DNA from: Allorhizobium borbori
GTDB lineage: Bacteria > Pseudomonadota > Alphaproteobacteria > Rhizobiales > Rhizobiaceae
Reading direction: 5' to 3'
NCBI RefSeq assembly: GCF_014196535.1
Contig: NZ_JACIDU010000002.1
Location: 353,578-417,577 of the forward strand
Length of the DNA: 64,000 nt
Each line of letters begins with the position of its first letter. Position 1 is the stretch's first letter. Below are positions 16,638-26,493 of the stretch, piece after piece. The translations under genes and the position numbers were made by a program. A model generated the notes under the pieces. It saw only the letters and a program-made list of their open reading frames with translations. It was not told where the DNA came from and searched no databases.

Positions 16638-17669
16638 TCACTCGGCAGCCTTCGGGAAACCTGCCCCGAAATGCAGGCCCGCAGAACCCGTCGTGTCGCG
16701 GCCTCGGCTGCCCGGCCTCGTGTCGATCGGATCCCCGTACCAGGTCAGGCCTTCCGGGAAATCTTCCTTCTTCCATTCGATGGCTTCCCAGTCCGGATCG
16801 AAGATCAGGTAGCCGCCGGCATAGATTTCGACGCGGTGGTCGGAACCTGGGTCATGAACGTAGAGATACATCGCCTGGCCGATGCCGTGCTTGCCGGGAC
16901 CGACGCCGTAGGACACATCCAGATCGCGCAGCGTATCGGCCGCCGTCAGAACATCGGAGAAGTCCTGCATGTTGAAGGCGACGTGGTGAAGCTGCGCCTT
17001 CTTTTCCAGGCGGTTGGCGACGATGGCGAGGTCGTGCACCTGCGGGGTCACCGACATCCACGACGCCATGATGGTCTTCGGGCTGTCCGGCAGATAGGCA
17101 AATTCGCGGCGCTTGAAACCGAGATTGTCGCGTACCCACTGTTCTGCCTGATTGATGGTGGACGGCGAGGTCTGGATGTTGAAGTGGTCGATGCGACGCA
17201 CGCCAAGGCCGCGACGCTTCGACGAGTTCGACGGCAGGCGCGAGCGCATGGCCTCTGGCGCCAACGGCTTTTCAATGTCGTAGTAAAGCTCGAACGGGTG
17301 ATCACCGCCCGGCAGCAGGAAGCGGATCGCCGTGCCGCGACCGGCTTCGGTTCCGGCCGGAATTTCCAGCACGTCCATGTCCTGCTTCTTCAGTTCTTCG
17401 TAGAACAGTTCCACATCCTGTGGACGCTTGACGCGGAAGGAATAGGAATTGACGACGGCCTCGTCCTGCTCGGTCAGAACCAGCGAGTGGTGGCCAAGTT
17501 CCTGATAGCAACGCAGGTAGGAGACGTTGCCACGGCGCTCCACCTCTTCCATGCCGAGCGTGTCGCGGAAGAAGAACAGGGATTTTTCGAGATCCTTCGT
17601 TCCAAGATTGATGGTGCCGCACTGGGCAATCTGCGGCCCCGGATCGTAGCGGTCGGATAGTTTGGACAT
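16638..17669 (-). CDS. Extradiol catechol 2,3-dioxygenase, VOC (type I) family
   Basis: This 343-residue two-domain ring-cleavage dioxygenase would open the catechol ring made by MhpA next to a hydroxyl group. The likely Fe(II) ligands are H162 (RRIDHFNIQTS), H228 or H229 (QLHHVAFNMQ) and E281 (DHRVEIYAGGY), the 2-His-1-Glu pattern of the vicinal-oxygen-chelate family. E. coli MhpB does the same step but belongs to the unrelated LigB-like family, so this is a functional replacement and I withhold the symbol mhpB. The start at 17667-17669 follows a GGAGGAG site; an open extension to 17867 is rejected. It is divergent from mhpC across a region with two MhpR-like boxes. Confidence 0.9.
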   Translation of the reverse strand: MSKLSDRYDPGPQIAQCGTINLGTKDLEKSLFFFRDTLGMEEVERRGNVSYLRCYQELGHHSLVLTEQDEAVVNSYSFRVKRPQDVELFYEELKKQDMDVLEIPAGTEAGRGTAIRFLLPGGDHPFELYYDIEKPLAPEAMRSRLPSNSSKRRGLGVRRIDHFNIQTSPSTINQAEQWVRDNLGFKRREFAYLPDSPKTIMASWMSVTPQVHDLAIVANRLEKKAQLHHVAFNMQDFSDVLTAADTLRDLDVSYGVGPGKHGIGQAMYLYVHDPGSDHRVEIYAGGYLIFDPDWEAIEWKKEDFPEGLTWYGDPIDTRPGSRGRDTTGSAGLHFGAGFPKAAE

Positions 17670-17912
17670 TCGGTCTCCTCCGAAAGCGAGTGAAACTGGA
17701 GGCCGTGTTGAAAGACGCGTGAAACCCGGCCCGCCGAACGGATATCCGGCTGGTTGATGGCAGGGCGACAGCGACGTGCAAGCGCAGGCCTCTGGCGGTT
17801 TTCTCAAGATGAAGCGGAACCCTAACCAGCGCATCAGGCTGGCCTCCCGGGGCACCGCATGGGCCAAGAGGTAACAAACCCGATCCCGATCTTACAATGC
17901 GCAACTCCACCC

Positions 17913-17929
17913 CGTGCACTGAGTGAACA
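17913..17929 (+). promoter_or_regulatory. MhpR-like operator 2 (degenerate)
   Basis: CGTGCACTGAGTGAACA keeps both half-sites of the MhpR box with one mismatch in each. It is 244 bases upstream of the dioxygenase start and closer to that gene than operator 3 is. Weaker than the other two copies, but the spacing and context support it. Confidence 0.6.
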
Positions 17930-17985
17930 AGCGACGGCAGCGACACAGCCCCGGGGCTGGTAAAATCCGGTCTCAGCGACCAATT

Positions 17986-18002
17986 GGTGCACTTTGTGCA
18001 CA
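17986..18002 (+). promoter_or_regulatory. MhpR-like operator 3
   Basis: GGTGCACTTTGTGCACA has both half-sites identical to the E. coli MhpR box as I recall it; only central bases differ. It is 194 bases upstream of mhpC. With operators 1 and 2 it links the two halves of the locus into one regulon. Confidence 0.8.
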
Positions 18003-18195
18003 CAACGGCGCGCGCGATTGCGCGGGAACCTCTTCCATTGCTAGCAATCGTCAAGCGCGACCAGCAACGGTCACGCGGGTTGAGAGGGGAGGCTCAACCG
18101 TGGAGGCCCCGGCGTTTCGCCATGCCGCTTAAACCCGTCTCCGTGTTCCGCGCCCTCCCTCCGGCACGCCATCTTTCAAGCCGCAGGAGTCCCCG

Positions 18196-19062
18196 ATGGG
18201 TCAGGAATTCACCGAATCCTCCACCAGCCGTTTCATTCGCATCCGCGAAGGCGACGAGGAACTGAACATCCACTACAATGATTGCGACCCGAAGACGGGC
18301 GGCGAAACCGTGGTGATGCTGCATGGCTCGGGCCCCGGCGCCAGCGGCTGGGCCAACTTCAACCGCAACATCACACCGCTGACGGATGCGGGTTTTCGCG
18401 TCATCCTTCTCGATTGCCCCGGCTGGAGCAAGAGCGACACCATTGTCTGCACCGGTTCACGCTCGGAGCTGAACGGCCGCATTCTCAAGGGCCTCGTCGA
18501 CCAGCTTGGCATCGGCACCGTTCACGTCATCGGCAATTCCATGGGCGGCCACAGCGCCGTTGCCTTCGCCCTGGCCAATCCGGCCAATGTCGGCAAACTC
18601 ATCCTGATGGGCGGCGGCACCGGTGGCGTCAGTTCGTTCGTGCCCATGCCGACCGAAGGCATCAAGCTGATCGGCGCACTCTATCGCGATCCGACCATCG
18701 AGAACCTCAAGCGCATGATGGCCGTCTTCGTCTATGACGCCTCCGAACTGACGGAACAACTCTACCAGACGCGCCTCGACAACATGCTGGCCCGCCGCGA
18801 TCATCTGGAAAACTTCGTCAAGAGTACCACCGCCAACCCCAGGCAGTTCCCTGATGTCGGCCATCGCCTCGGCGAAATCGCCGCCGAAACGCTGATCATC
18901 TGGGGGCGCAACGACCGGTTCGTCTCGCTCGATGTCGGCCTGCGCCTCGTCGCCGGCATCCAGAACTCGGAACTTCACGTCTTCAACAATTGCGGTCACT
19001 GGGCGCAATGGGAACACCACGGCAAGTTCAACCGCCTGGTGCTCGATTTCCTCACCCATTGA
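18196..19062 (+). CDS. mhpC: 2-hydroxy-6-oxonona-2,4-dienedioate hydrolase (C-C bond hydrolase)
   Basis: This 288-residue alpha/beta-hydrolase hydrolyses the meta-cleavage product to 2-hydroxypenta-2,4-dienoate and succinate (or fumarate from cinnamates). The triad is S115 in the nucleophile elbow GNSMGG, D240 in [10 protein letters not shown] and H268 in [11 protein letters not shown]. The oxyanion region is [13 protein letters not shown] near residues 43-55, a signature of meta-cleavage hydrolases. It is transcribed away from the dioxygenase gene that makes its substrate. Other meta-cleavage hydrolases share these motifs; the mhp neighbours decide the name. Confidence 0.92.
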   Translation: MGQEFTESSTSRFIRIREGDEELNIHYNDCDPKTGGETVVMLHGSGPGASGWANFNRNITPLTDAGFRVILLDCPGWSKSDTIVCTGSRSELNGRILKGLVDQLGIGTVHVIGNSMGGHSAVAFALANPANVGKLILMGGGTGGVSSFVPMPTEGIKLIGALYRDPTIENLKRMMAVFVYDASELTEQLYQTRLDNMLARRDHLENFVKSTTANPRQFPDVGHRLGEIAAETLIIWGRNDRFVSLDVGLRLVAGIQNSELHVFNNCGHWAQWEHHGKFNRLVLDFLTH

Positions 19063-19302
19063 TCGGAAAGGCGCTTCCGGATATTGCCCTCCCGCTCCGG
19101 AAGCGCCCCTATCGCCTTGCCCGAAACACCGCCCCGTGCTAGATCCGCAACCGGTCGGCAGTTCACCAAGGCGTCGCTGTTCCCGGAAGGGAAAGCTAAA
19201 CCTGCCATCATTGACGGCAATCACCCGATCCATGGAACGCGGTGCCGCGTCGTAAGCCAGCGACCAACGACTTTCAAAGCCGGCCCGTCATGGATGATTG
19301 TA

Positions 19303-19854
19303 ATGTCCAGAACCCGTTTCCCCCTCATGGCCGAGGATATTTCGGCCTTTGCCCGCACGCTCTCGCGTGAACTGGCCGCCAGCGACACCCCGCCCGGCCA
19401 TCTCTCCCTGCTGAACATGCTGGCGCGCTCCAGCGGCTTTCGAAACTTCCAGCACCTGCGTGCCGCCCACGCGGCCGGTGAACGGCTGGCGGCCACACCG
19501 CTGCCAGCGGAACCGGTCGATCACGACCTGGTCGAGCGCGCTGCCCGCCAGTTCGGGCCGGAAGGTCGGCTGCGACAATGGCCTTCACGCCATGGCATCC
19601 AGACTCTCTGCCTGTGGGTGCTGTGGTCGCGCCTGCCCACCGGTCTCGAAATGAATGAGAAGCAGGTGAACGCCACGCTGAATGCCAACCACGATTTCGG
19701 TGATCCGGCGATCCTGCGCCGAAGCCTGTTCGGCATGGGACTGGTGACGCGTGAGCGAGACGGAAGCGGCTATCGCCGGCAGGAACGCCGGCCACCGCCC
19801 GAAGCCCGCGCGCTGATCCGGCTTCTTGAAAGCCGCGGCGCAAGGGCGGCCTGA
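19303..19854 (+). CDS. DUF2087 domain protein
   Basis: The product is about 183 residues from an ATG at 19303 (MSRTRFPLMAEDIS); an ATG three codons earlier is equally possible, and neither has a strong ribosome site. The C-terminal part, NEKQVNATLNANHDFGDPAILRRSLFGMGLVTRERDGSGYRRQERRPPPEARALI, matches what I know as DUF2087, a short domain often attached to DNA-binding regulators. The N-terminal part (LSLLNMLARSSGFRNFQHLRAAHAAGERL) is helical and of unknown role. It ends four bases before the stop of the convergent gene. A regulatory function is possible but unproven. Confidence 0.7.
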   Translation: MSRTRFPLMAEDISAFARTLSRELAASDTPPGHLSLLNMLARSSGFRNFQHLRAAHAAGERLAATPLPAEPVDHDLVERAARQFGPEGRLRQWPSRHGIQTLCLWVLWSRLPTGLEMNEKQVNATLNANHDFGDPAILRRSLFGMGLVTRERDGSGYRRQERRPPPEARALIRLLESRGARAA

Positions 19855-19858
19855 ACGC

Positions 19859-20836
19859 TCAGGCCGAGAAGAGCAGAATCTCTGCCTGCGTTGTCGCGGG
19901 CAGGCTGGAAACCCGCGCGTGGGCAAAGCGGAAGGCTTCGTCCAGCGCGGAAAACTTCTGCGCCTGCCACATCAGATAATCCGCCAGAAAGGCCTCCGAC
20001 AACCAGAGCGTCCGGTTTCCGCGCGTACCGATCCAGCCGACGAAACCGGCCTCTTCCGTCTTCTTGAACATGGTCTTGATGTTGGTGACGGAAATTCCGT
20101 ACTGCTGCGCCAGCGCCGGCACGGAAACGGGACCAACGACAACACGGCCTTCGACCGCGCTGAATGCGTCGATCTGGTTCATCAGTTCATGCAGGATCAT
20201 ACCGCCGAATTCCGCGAAGAGAAACGCACGGATACTGTCAGCCGGATAACGCCATACGGGATTGGCAATGAGGCGTTCGGCAGCACGCGGCTGGGCCAGG
20301 CGGAAAATGCGTGGATCGGCGACACAGATCTTCTCGCGCTCACCACCGTCCAGACGGTCCAGGCCGCGCATATGGCCCATGAACCAGCTCATCATCGCCC
20401 GGTCACTGGCCTCGGTCGTTTCGAGAAACCGCATCCGCTTGTCGGTACCGTGCACGACTTCGCGCAGGAATTTGTAGGCCAGCAATTCCTTGAGAAAGGC
20501 ATCCGCCGTGTTGCGGCTTGCCGCACCGATGGTCGTGGCAATGCCGATGAACCGGGCCGGGTTGAGGCCGGAATTCGGATCGTCCTCCCGCCTCTGGATC
20601 GAAAGCGCATACATCGATTGCGTCATCAACCATTTGCGGTGCGACGCCTTGAGACGCGCCAGCCGGGGCGTATCCCGATGAATGGTAATGAGATGGCCGG
20701 CTATATCGCGGTCAACCATCGGAAACAGCGGATGCGCAACAAGCATTGCGGGTGTCATGGCACCGGCAATAAGCAACGGATCGTCCTGTTGCGTTTGTAC
20801 ATTTCCCATCAGCGGCATACGAAAGCCATCGCTCAA
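19859..20836 (-). CDS. Hypothetical protein with a possible C-terminal winged helix
   Basis: This is a 325-residue soluble protein that I do not recognise. Near residues 240-275 the sequence VSVPALAQQYGISVTNIKTMFKKTEEAGFVGWIG looks like a helix-turn-helix with a following wing, so it may be a DNA-binding regulator. The N-terminal 200 residues are rich in Arg, Met and aromatic residues and have no signal peptide or membrane segment. Start at 20834-20836; an alternative is the Met at residue 7 or 10. It is convergent with the DUF2087 gene and followed upstream by about 150 AT-richer bases that may hold its promoter. Confidence 0.65.
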   Translation of the reverse strand: MSDGFRMPLMGNVQTQQDDPLLIAGAMTPAMLVAHPLFPMVDRDIAGHLITIHRDTPRLARLKASHRKWLMTQSMYALSIQRREDDPNSGLNPARFIGIATTIGAASRNTADAFLKELLAYKFLREVVHGTDKRMRFLETTEASDRAMMSWFMGHMRGLDRLDGGEREKICVADPRIFRLAQPRAAERLIANPVWRYPADSIRAFLFAEFGGMILHELMNQIDAFSAVEGRVVVGPVSVPALAQQYGISVTNIKTMFKKTEEAGFVGWIGTRGNRTLWLSEAFLADYLMWQAQKFSALDEAFRFAHARVSSLPATTQAEILLFSA

Positions 20837-20985
20837 CGATATGATAAAGTTTCGAACTCAGAACGGTATGATATATTTGTATGACAGTTTGCGGACTACG
20901 CCATTCCATAGGCCATGGAAAGCAAACCGCGGTCATTATCTGGGTCGAATTTACCGTTACCGCTCGCTCAAAGGAAGCCTAACAC

Positions 20986-21018
20986 ACAAAACCGCCGGAC
21001 GAAAAGACGTCCGACGGC
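20986..21018 (-). terminator. Intrinsic terminator of the quinone oxidoreductase gene
   Basis: On the minus strand GCCGTCGGACG and CGTCCGGCGGT form a long GC-rich stem (one mismatch) around TCTTTT, followed by TTTGTGTG. It starts 25 bases after the stop at 21043. Confidence 0.8.
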
Positions 21019-21042
21019 TTGAAGCGTTCGAGAAAGCTGACC

Positions 21043-22032
21043 TCAGCGCACGGCATCGACCACGAGAAGAATCGACCCGACCGTGCGACGGGCCTCCAGA
21101 TCCAGATGCGCCTGCTGCGCATCGGCCAGCGGATAGCGCGCGCCGATACGGACATCGAGACTTCCCTTCGCCAGCAACGAAATGAAAGCTGTTGCCGCCT
21201 CGCGATAGGCAGCAACGTCTGCCATGTAGGCGAAGGCGCTCGGGCGCGACAGGCAGAGCGAACGACGCGGCCCAAGCTGCGACAGTTCCACCGCCGGTAC
21301 CGGACCACCGGCCTGACCGATGCTGGCAACCATGCCGAACGGCCTGACCGCCTCAAGCGTTCTTGCGAGTGTTTCGCCACCTATGCCGTCATAGGCCACG
21401 TTCACGCCCTTGCCACCGGTCAGGGCCAGAACGGCCTCCACGAAGTCGCGGTCCCGGTAAAGCACGGTGTGGTCCGCGCCGGCCGCGCGCGCGAGTTCCG
21501 CCTTCTCCGGTGAACCGACCGTGCCGATGACCGTGGCGCCAAGAAGCTTTGCCCACTGGCAGAGAATGAGGCCAAGCCCGCCCGCCGCCGCGTGAACGAG
21601 AACGGTCGTGCCCGGTCCGACGGGAAAGACGCGGTGAAGCAGCATATGGGCGGTCACCCCGCGCAGCATGCTGCCGGCTGCCGCCTCCTCGCTGACTGTT
21701 TCCGGCAGCACGATCATGCGCTCCGCCGGCACGGTGCGAGCGGAGGCATAGGCGCCGGTAAACGGCAGGGCATAAGCCACCCGATCGCCCACCGACAGGC
21801 CTTCGACCCCCGGTCCGAGCCCCTCGATCACACCCGCGCCCTCGACGCCCAGAATGGCAGGCATCTTCGGCAGCGGATAAAGCCCGCTGCGGTGATAGAC
21901 ATCGACATAATTGACGCCGGCAAAGCGTTGGCTAACCAGCACCTCGCCCGTTGCAGGCACAGGCGTTTCCACGGTTTCAAGAACGAAGCGGTCGGCGGCA
22001 CCGACCTCATGAATGCGAACGACTTCTGTCAT
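21043..22032 (-). CDS. NADPH:quinone oxidoreductase (zinc-independent MDR family)
   Basis: The product is 329 residues from the ATG at 22030-22032, which has a CAGGAGACC ribosome site; an in-frame extension is discarded. It opens MTEVVRIHEVGAADRFVLETVETPVPATGEVLV and contains the QOR signature VGDRVAYALPFTGAYASARTVPAE and the NADPH-binding loop VLVHAAAGGLGLILCQWAK. The catalytic zinc ligands of alcohol dehydrogenases are missing, as expected for QOR. It reduces quinones or other activated carbonyls in the cytoplasm. It is divergent from a LysR regulator over 97 bases and ends at a good terminator. Confidence 0.92.
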   Translation of the reverse strand: MTEVVRIHEVGAADRFVLETVETPVPATGEVLVSQRFAGVNYVDVYHRSGLYPLPKMPAILGVEGAGVIEGLGPGVEGLSVGDRVAYALPFTGAYASARTVPAERMIVLPETVSEEAAAGSMLRGVTAHMLLHRVFPVGPGTTVLVHAAAGGLGLILCQWAKLLGATVIGTVGSPEKAELARAAGADHTVLYRDRDFVEAVLALTGGKGVNVAYDGIGGETLARTLEAVRPFGMVASIGQAGGPVPAVELSQLGPRRSLCLSRPSAFAYMADVAAYREAATAFISLLAKGSLDVRIGARYPLADAQQAHLDLEARRTVGSILLVVDAVR

Positions 22033-22085
22033 GTGAGGGTCTCCTGTGATGGGATGCCCTCTTTTCGCATGGGTGATTTTGCCAT

Positions 22086-22121
22086 AAAATTCCCGAATAT
22101 TGCGCACTACTTGGGGATTTT
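22086..22121. promoter_or_regulatory. Candidate LysR operator between the QOR and LysR genes
   Basis: AAAATTCCC (22086-22094) and GGGGATTTT (22113-22121) form an inverted repeat with one mismatch in nine. The repeat lies in the 97-base divergent intergenic region and ends eight bases before the LysR start. The spacing of about 18 bases is long for a single LTTR box, so it may mark two half-sites. Confidence 0.4.
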
Positions 22122-22129
22122 TACACAGG

Positions 22130-23020
22130 ATGAATTGGGACGACCTGCGCTTTTTCGTCGATCTGTCGGAAACAGGGAGCCTTTCCGCCACGGCGCGCAA
22201 CCTGCATGTGGACCACTCCACCGTTGCCCGCCGCATCGCCGCGCTGGAGCAGGCGCTCGGCCTGCGCCTGTTCGACAGGCTACCGCAGGGCTATCCGCTG
22301 ACGGCGGAGGGTGAGCGCCTGAAGGAACAGGCGAGCCGGTTGCGTGACGACATCATCGCCATCGAGCGCATGGCGGAAGGCGACCGCACCGGCATTGCCG
22401 GCACGGTACGCGTCAGCGCACCGCCTGCCTTCGCCAGCTTCTTTCTCGTGCCGCGCCTTGGTCTTGTCCGCGAGCGGCATCCAGGCATCCGGCTGGAGAT
22501 GTCGGGCAATCTCGCAACGGTGAACCTCACCCGCCGCGAGGCCGACATCGCCATCCGCATGACGAAGCCGGAGGGCGCATCGCTGGTGGCCCGCCGGCTG
22601 GGGGCGAGCGGCTACGGCCTCTTCGCCGCGCGCAGCTATGCCGCCCGCCACGCCGTCGAAGACATGGCTCTGCTCGGCTACGAGGAGAACATGGATCATG
22701 TGCCACAGCAGATCTGGCTTCGAAACTATGCGGCGGGACGCCCGCTCGTGTTCCGCACCAGCGATCTCGGCGGTCTCTACCACGCCACCCGCGCGGGCCT
22801 TGGCGCCGCCGTCCTGCCCTTCTTCCTGACGGCGCATGACGACAGTATTGTGTGTCTGCGCCGGCACGATGTTCCGTCCCGCGATATGTGGCTGCTGGTC
22901 CACGAGGACGTCCGCCGCTCGCCCCGCGTCCGGGCCGTGATGGAAGCGCTGACCGAAATCATCCAGCGCCACAGGGCGATGATCGAGACAGGATTGCCGG
23001 AAGAGCGCGACGCTGGCTGA
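22130..23020 (+). CDS. LysR-family transcriptional regulator (divergent from QOR)
   Basis: The product is 296 residues from the ATG at 22130. The N-terminal helix-turn-helix reads MNWDDLRFFVDLSETGSLSATARNLHVDHSTVARRIAALEQALGLRLFDRLPQGYPLTAEGERL, and a periplasmic-binding-protein-like effector domain follows. A TTG ten codons upstream would extend it, but the family normally begins at MNWDDLRFF. The spacing from the adjacent CACAGG to the ATG is unusually short, so translation may be weak. Its likely target is the divergent quinone oxidoreductase gene. The effector is unknown. Confidence 0.9.
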   Translation: MNWDDLRFFVDLSETGSLSATARNLHVDHSTVARRIAALEQALGLRLFDRLPQGYPLTAEGERLKEQASRLRDDIIAIERMAEGDRTGIAGTVRVSAPPAFASFFLVPRLGLVRERHPGIRLEMSGNLATVNLTRREADIAIRMTKPEGASLVARRLGASGYGLFAARSYAARHAVEDMALLGYEENMDHVPQQIWLRNYAAGRPLVFRTSDLGGLYHATRAGLGAAVLPFFLTAHDDSIVCLRRHDVPSRDMWLLVHEDVRRSPRVRAVMEALTEIIQRHRAMIETGLPEERDAG

Positions 23021-23115
23021 AGGTTGCGCACAACCGCGTGAAGTTCCTGTTTTCCCCTTCTCGAAACATAGGGAAAGGCCTATCTAGGCGGCACCGCCGA
23101 AGGAGTTCGAGAACC

Positions 23116-23736
23116 ATGCTGACCCGCCGACAGATCATTGCCGCCGCCCCTGCGGCCTTCGCCTTCGCGGCGCTTGGTGCCGGTGCGGCACAAGCACTCG
23201 AAATCTCCGAAAAGACGGTCTTTTTCGATCCGGATGCGCCAGTCCTTGGCAACCCCAAGGGCGATGTGACCGTGGTCGAGTTCTTCGATTACCAGTGCCC
23301 CTATTGCAAGAAAAACCATCCGATGATCCGCGACGTGGTGAAGGCCGACGGCAATATTCGCTTTCTGATGAAGGACTGGCCCATTCTGGGCGATGCCTCG
23401 GTTTATGCCGCGCAGGCCGCGCTGGGCGCCGCCCAGATCGGCCGTTACGAAACGGCCATGGAAGCGTTGATGAAGTTCAAGGGCCGCCTTTCGCCCGACA
23501 GCGTCAAGCAGACCCTTGTCGACGCCGGCCTGAAGATGGACGACATCACCGCCGCCGTAAACAAGTACAACCAGAAGATTTCCGGTCTGCTGGACCGCAA
23601 TTACGGCCAGGCCACCGCCTTCGAATTCGTTGGCACGCCCTCCTTCGTGGTCGGACGCACCACCTATGCCGGCGTTCTCGACGACAAGATGCTGAAGGTG
23701 GCCATCGCCGAGGCCCGCAAGAAGAAGGCGGGTTGA
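23116..23736 (+). CDS. DsbA-family periplasmic thiol oxidoreductase
   Basis: This 206-residue exported protein has an N-terminal signal with paired arginines (MLTRRQIIAAAPAAFAFAALGAGAAQA), suggesting Tat or Sec export. The thioredoxin-fold domain carries a CPYC redox centre at C61-C64 in EFFDYQCPYCKKNH. The cis-proline region is EFVGTPSFVVGRTTYAG. This resembles the small DsbA/Com1-like proteins of alphaproteobacteria that form or isomerise disulfides in exported proteins. It stands alone downstream of the LysR gene and ends six bases before the stop of the convergent 3-hydroxybutyrate dehydrogenase gene. Confidence 0.9.
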   Translation: MLTRRQIIAAAPAAFAFAALGAGAAQALEISEKTVFFDPDAPVLGNPKGDVTVVEFFDYQCPYCKKNHPMIRDVVKADGNIRFLMKDWPILGDASVYAAQAALGAAQIGRYETAMEALMKFKGRLSPDSVKQTLVDAGLKMDDITAAVNKYNQKISGLLDRNYGQATAFEFVGTPSFVVGRTTYAGVLDDKMLKVAIAEARKKKAG

Positions 23737-23742
23737 TCGCCT

Positions 23743-24534
23743 CTATTTCGCCGTCCAGCCGCCATCGATGGAAATGGTCGTGCCGGTGATGGAGCGCGCC
23801 ATCTCGCCCGCGAGATAAAACGCCATCTCCGCAATCTCTTCCGGCTGCACGAAGCGACGCGTCGGCTGCGGCGCCAGCATCACCTTCTTGATAACATCTT
23901 CCTCGCTCATGCCGTGCACGCGGGCCTGATCGGCCACCTGCGCGGCGACCAGCGGTGTCCAGACATAACCGGGGCAGATCGCGTTACAGGTAATGCCCTG
24001 TTCCGCCACCTCCAGCGCCACTGTCTTGGTAAGACCGACCACGGCATGCTTGGTCGCCACATAGGCGGACTTGAACGGCGAGGCACGCAACCCGTGGGCC
24101 GAGGCGATGTTGATGATGCGCCCGAAACCGCGTTCCTTCATGCCGGGAAGGGCCGCTCGAATCGTCAGGAATGCACTGTCCAGCGACACCGCAACGATCC
24201 GCTGGAAATCCAACGGATCAAGCTCGTCGACGGGCGCCACCTTCTGGATGCCGGCATTGTTGACGAGAACGTCGATGCGTCCGAAGCGTTCGAGCACCGA
24301 AGAGGCCAGTCCAGTGCTTTCCGCGCTGTCGGCAAGGTTGGCGGCAAAATAGGACGGCGCGTGCGGCGTATCTCCGCCGATGGTGGCCAGCGCTTTCGCC
24401 GCCTTCTCCGGTGTCTCGATGCCGTTCACCGCCACGCGATAGCCGGCTTCGGCATAGCGCCGTGCAATGGCAAGCCCGATCCCGCTGGTCGAGCCGGTTA
24501 CGAGGGCGACTTTGGGTTCCTTCGGGTCCACCAT
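23743..24534 (-). CDS. bdhA: 3-hydroxybutyrate dehydrogenase (SDR family)
   Basis: The product (263 residues) oxidises D-3-hydroxybutyrate to acetoacetate with NAD+. It is a classical short-chain dehydrogenase: cofactor motif TGSTSGIG at 13-20, NNAG at 92-95, catalytic S145, Y158 and K162 (INIASAHGLRASPFKSAYVATKHAV). The stretch KHAVVGLTKTVALEVAEQGITCNAICPGYVWTPLV is typical of bacterial 3-hydroxybutyrate dehydrogenases. It lies three bases after the acetoacetyl-CoA synthetase gene, whose product would use its acetoacetate. It is the last gene of the long minus-strand operon. Confidence 0.9.
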   Translation of the reverse strand: MVDPKEPKVALVTGSTSGIGLAIARRYAEAGYRVAVNGIETPEKAAKALATIGGDTPHAPSYFAANLADSAESTGLASSVLERFGRIDVLVNNAGIQKVAPVDELDPLDFQRIVAVSLDSAFLTIRAALPGMKERGFGRIINIASAHGLRASPFKSAYVATKHAVVGLTKTVALEVAEQGITCNAICPGYVWTPLVAAQVADQARVHGMSEEDVIKKVMLAPQPTRRFVQPEEIAEMAFYLAGEMARSITGTTISIDGGWTAK

Positions 24535-24537
24535 GGC

Positions 24538-26489
<1,952 letters not shown>

Positions 26490-26493
<4 letters not shown>

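Larger units (their letters stand above)
17670..18195. promoter_or_regulatory. Divergent control region between the dioxygenase gene and mhpC
   Basis: The 526-base gap has no convincing gene on either strand. It carries two MhpR-like boxes 56 bases apart (17913-17929 and 17986-18002), suggesting that each serves one of the two divergent promoters. I could not place confident -35/-10 elements. The mhpC ribosome site (GCAGGAG) is at the right edge. Confidence 0.75.
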
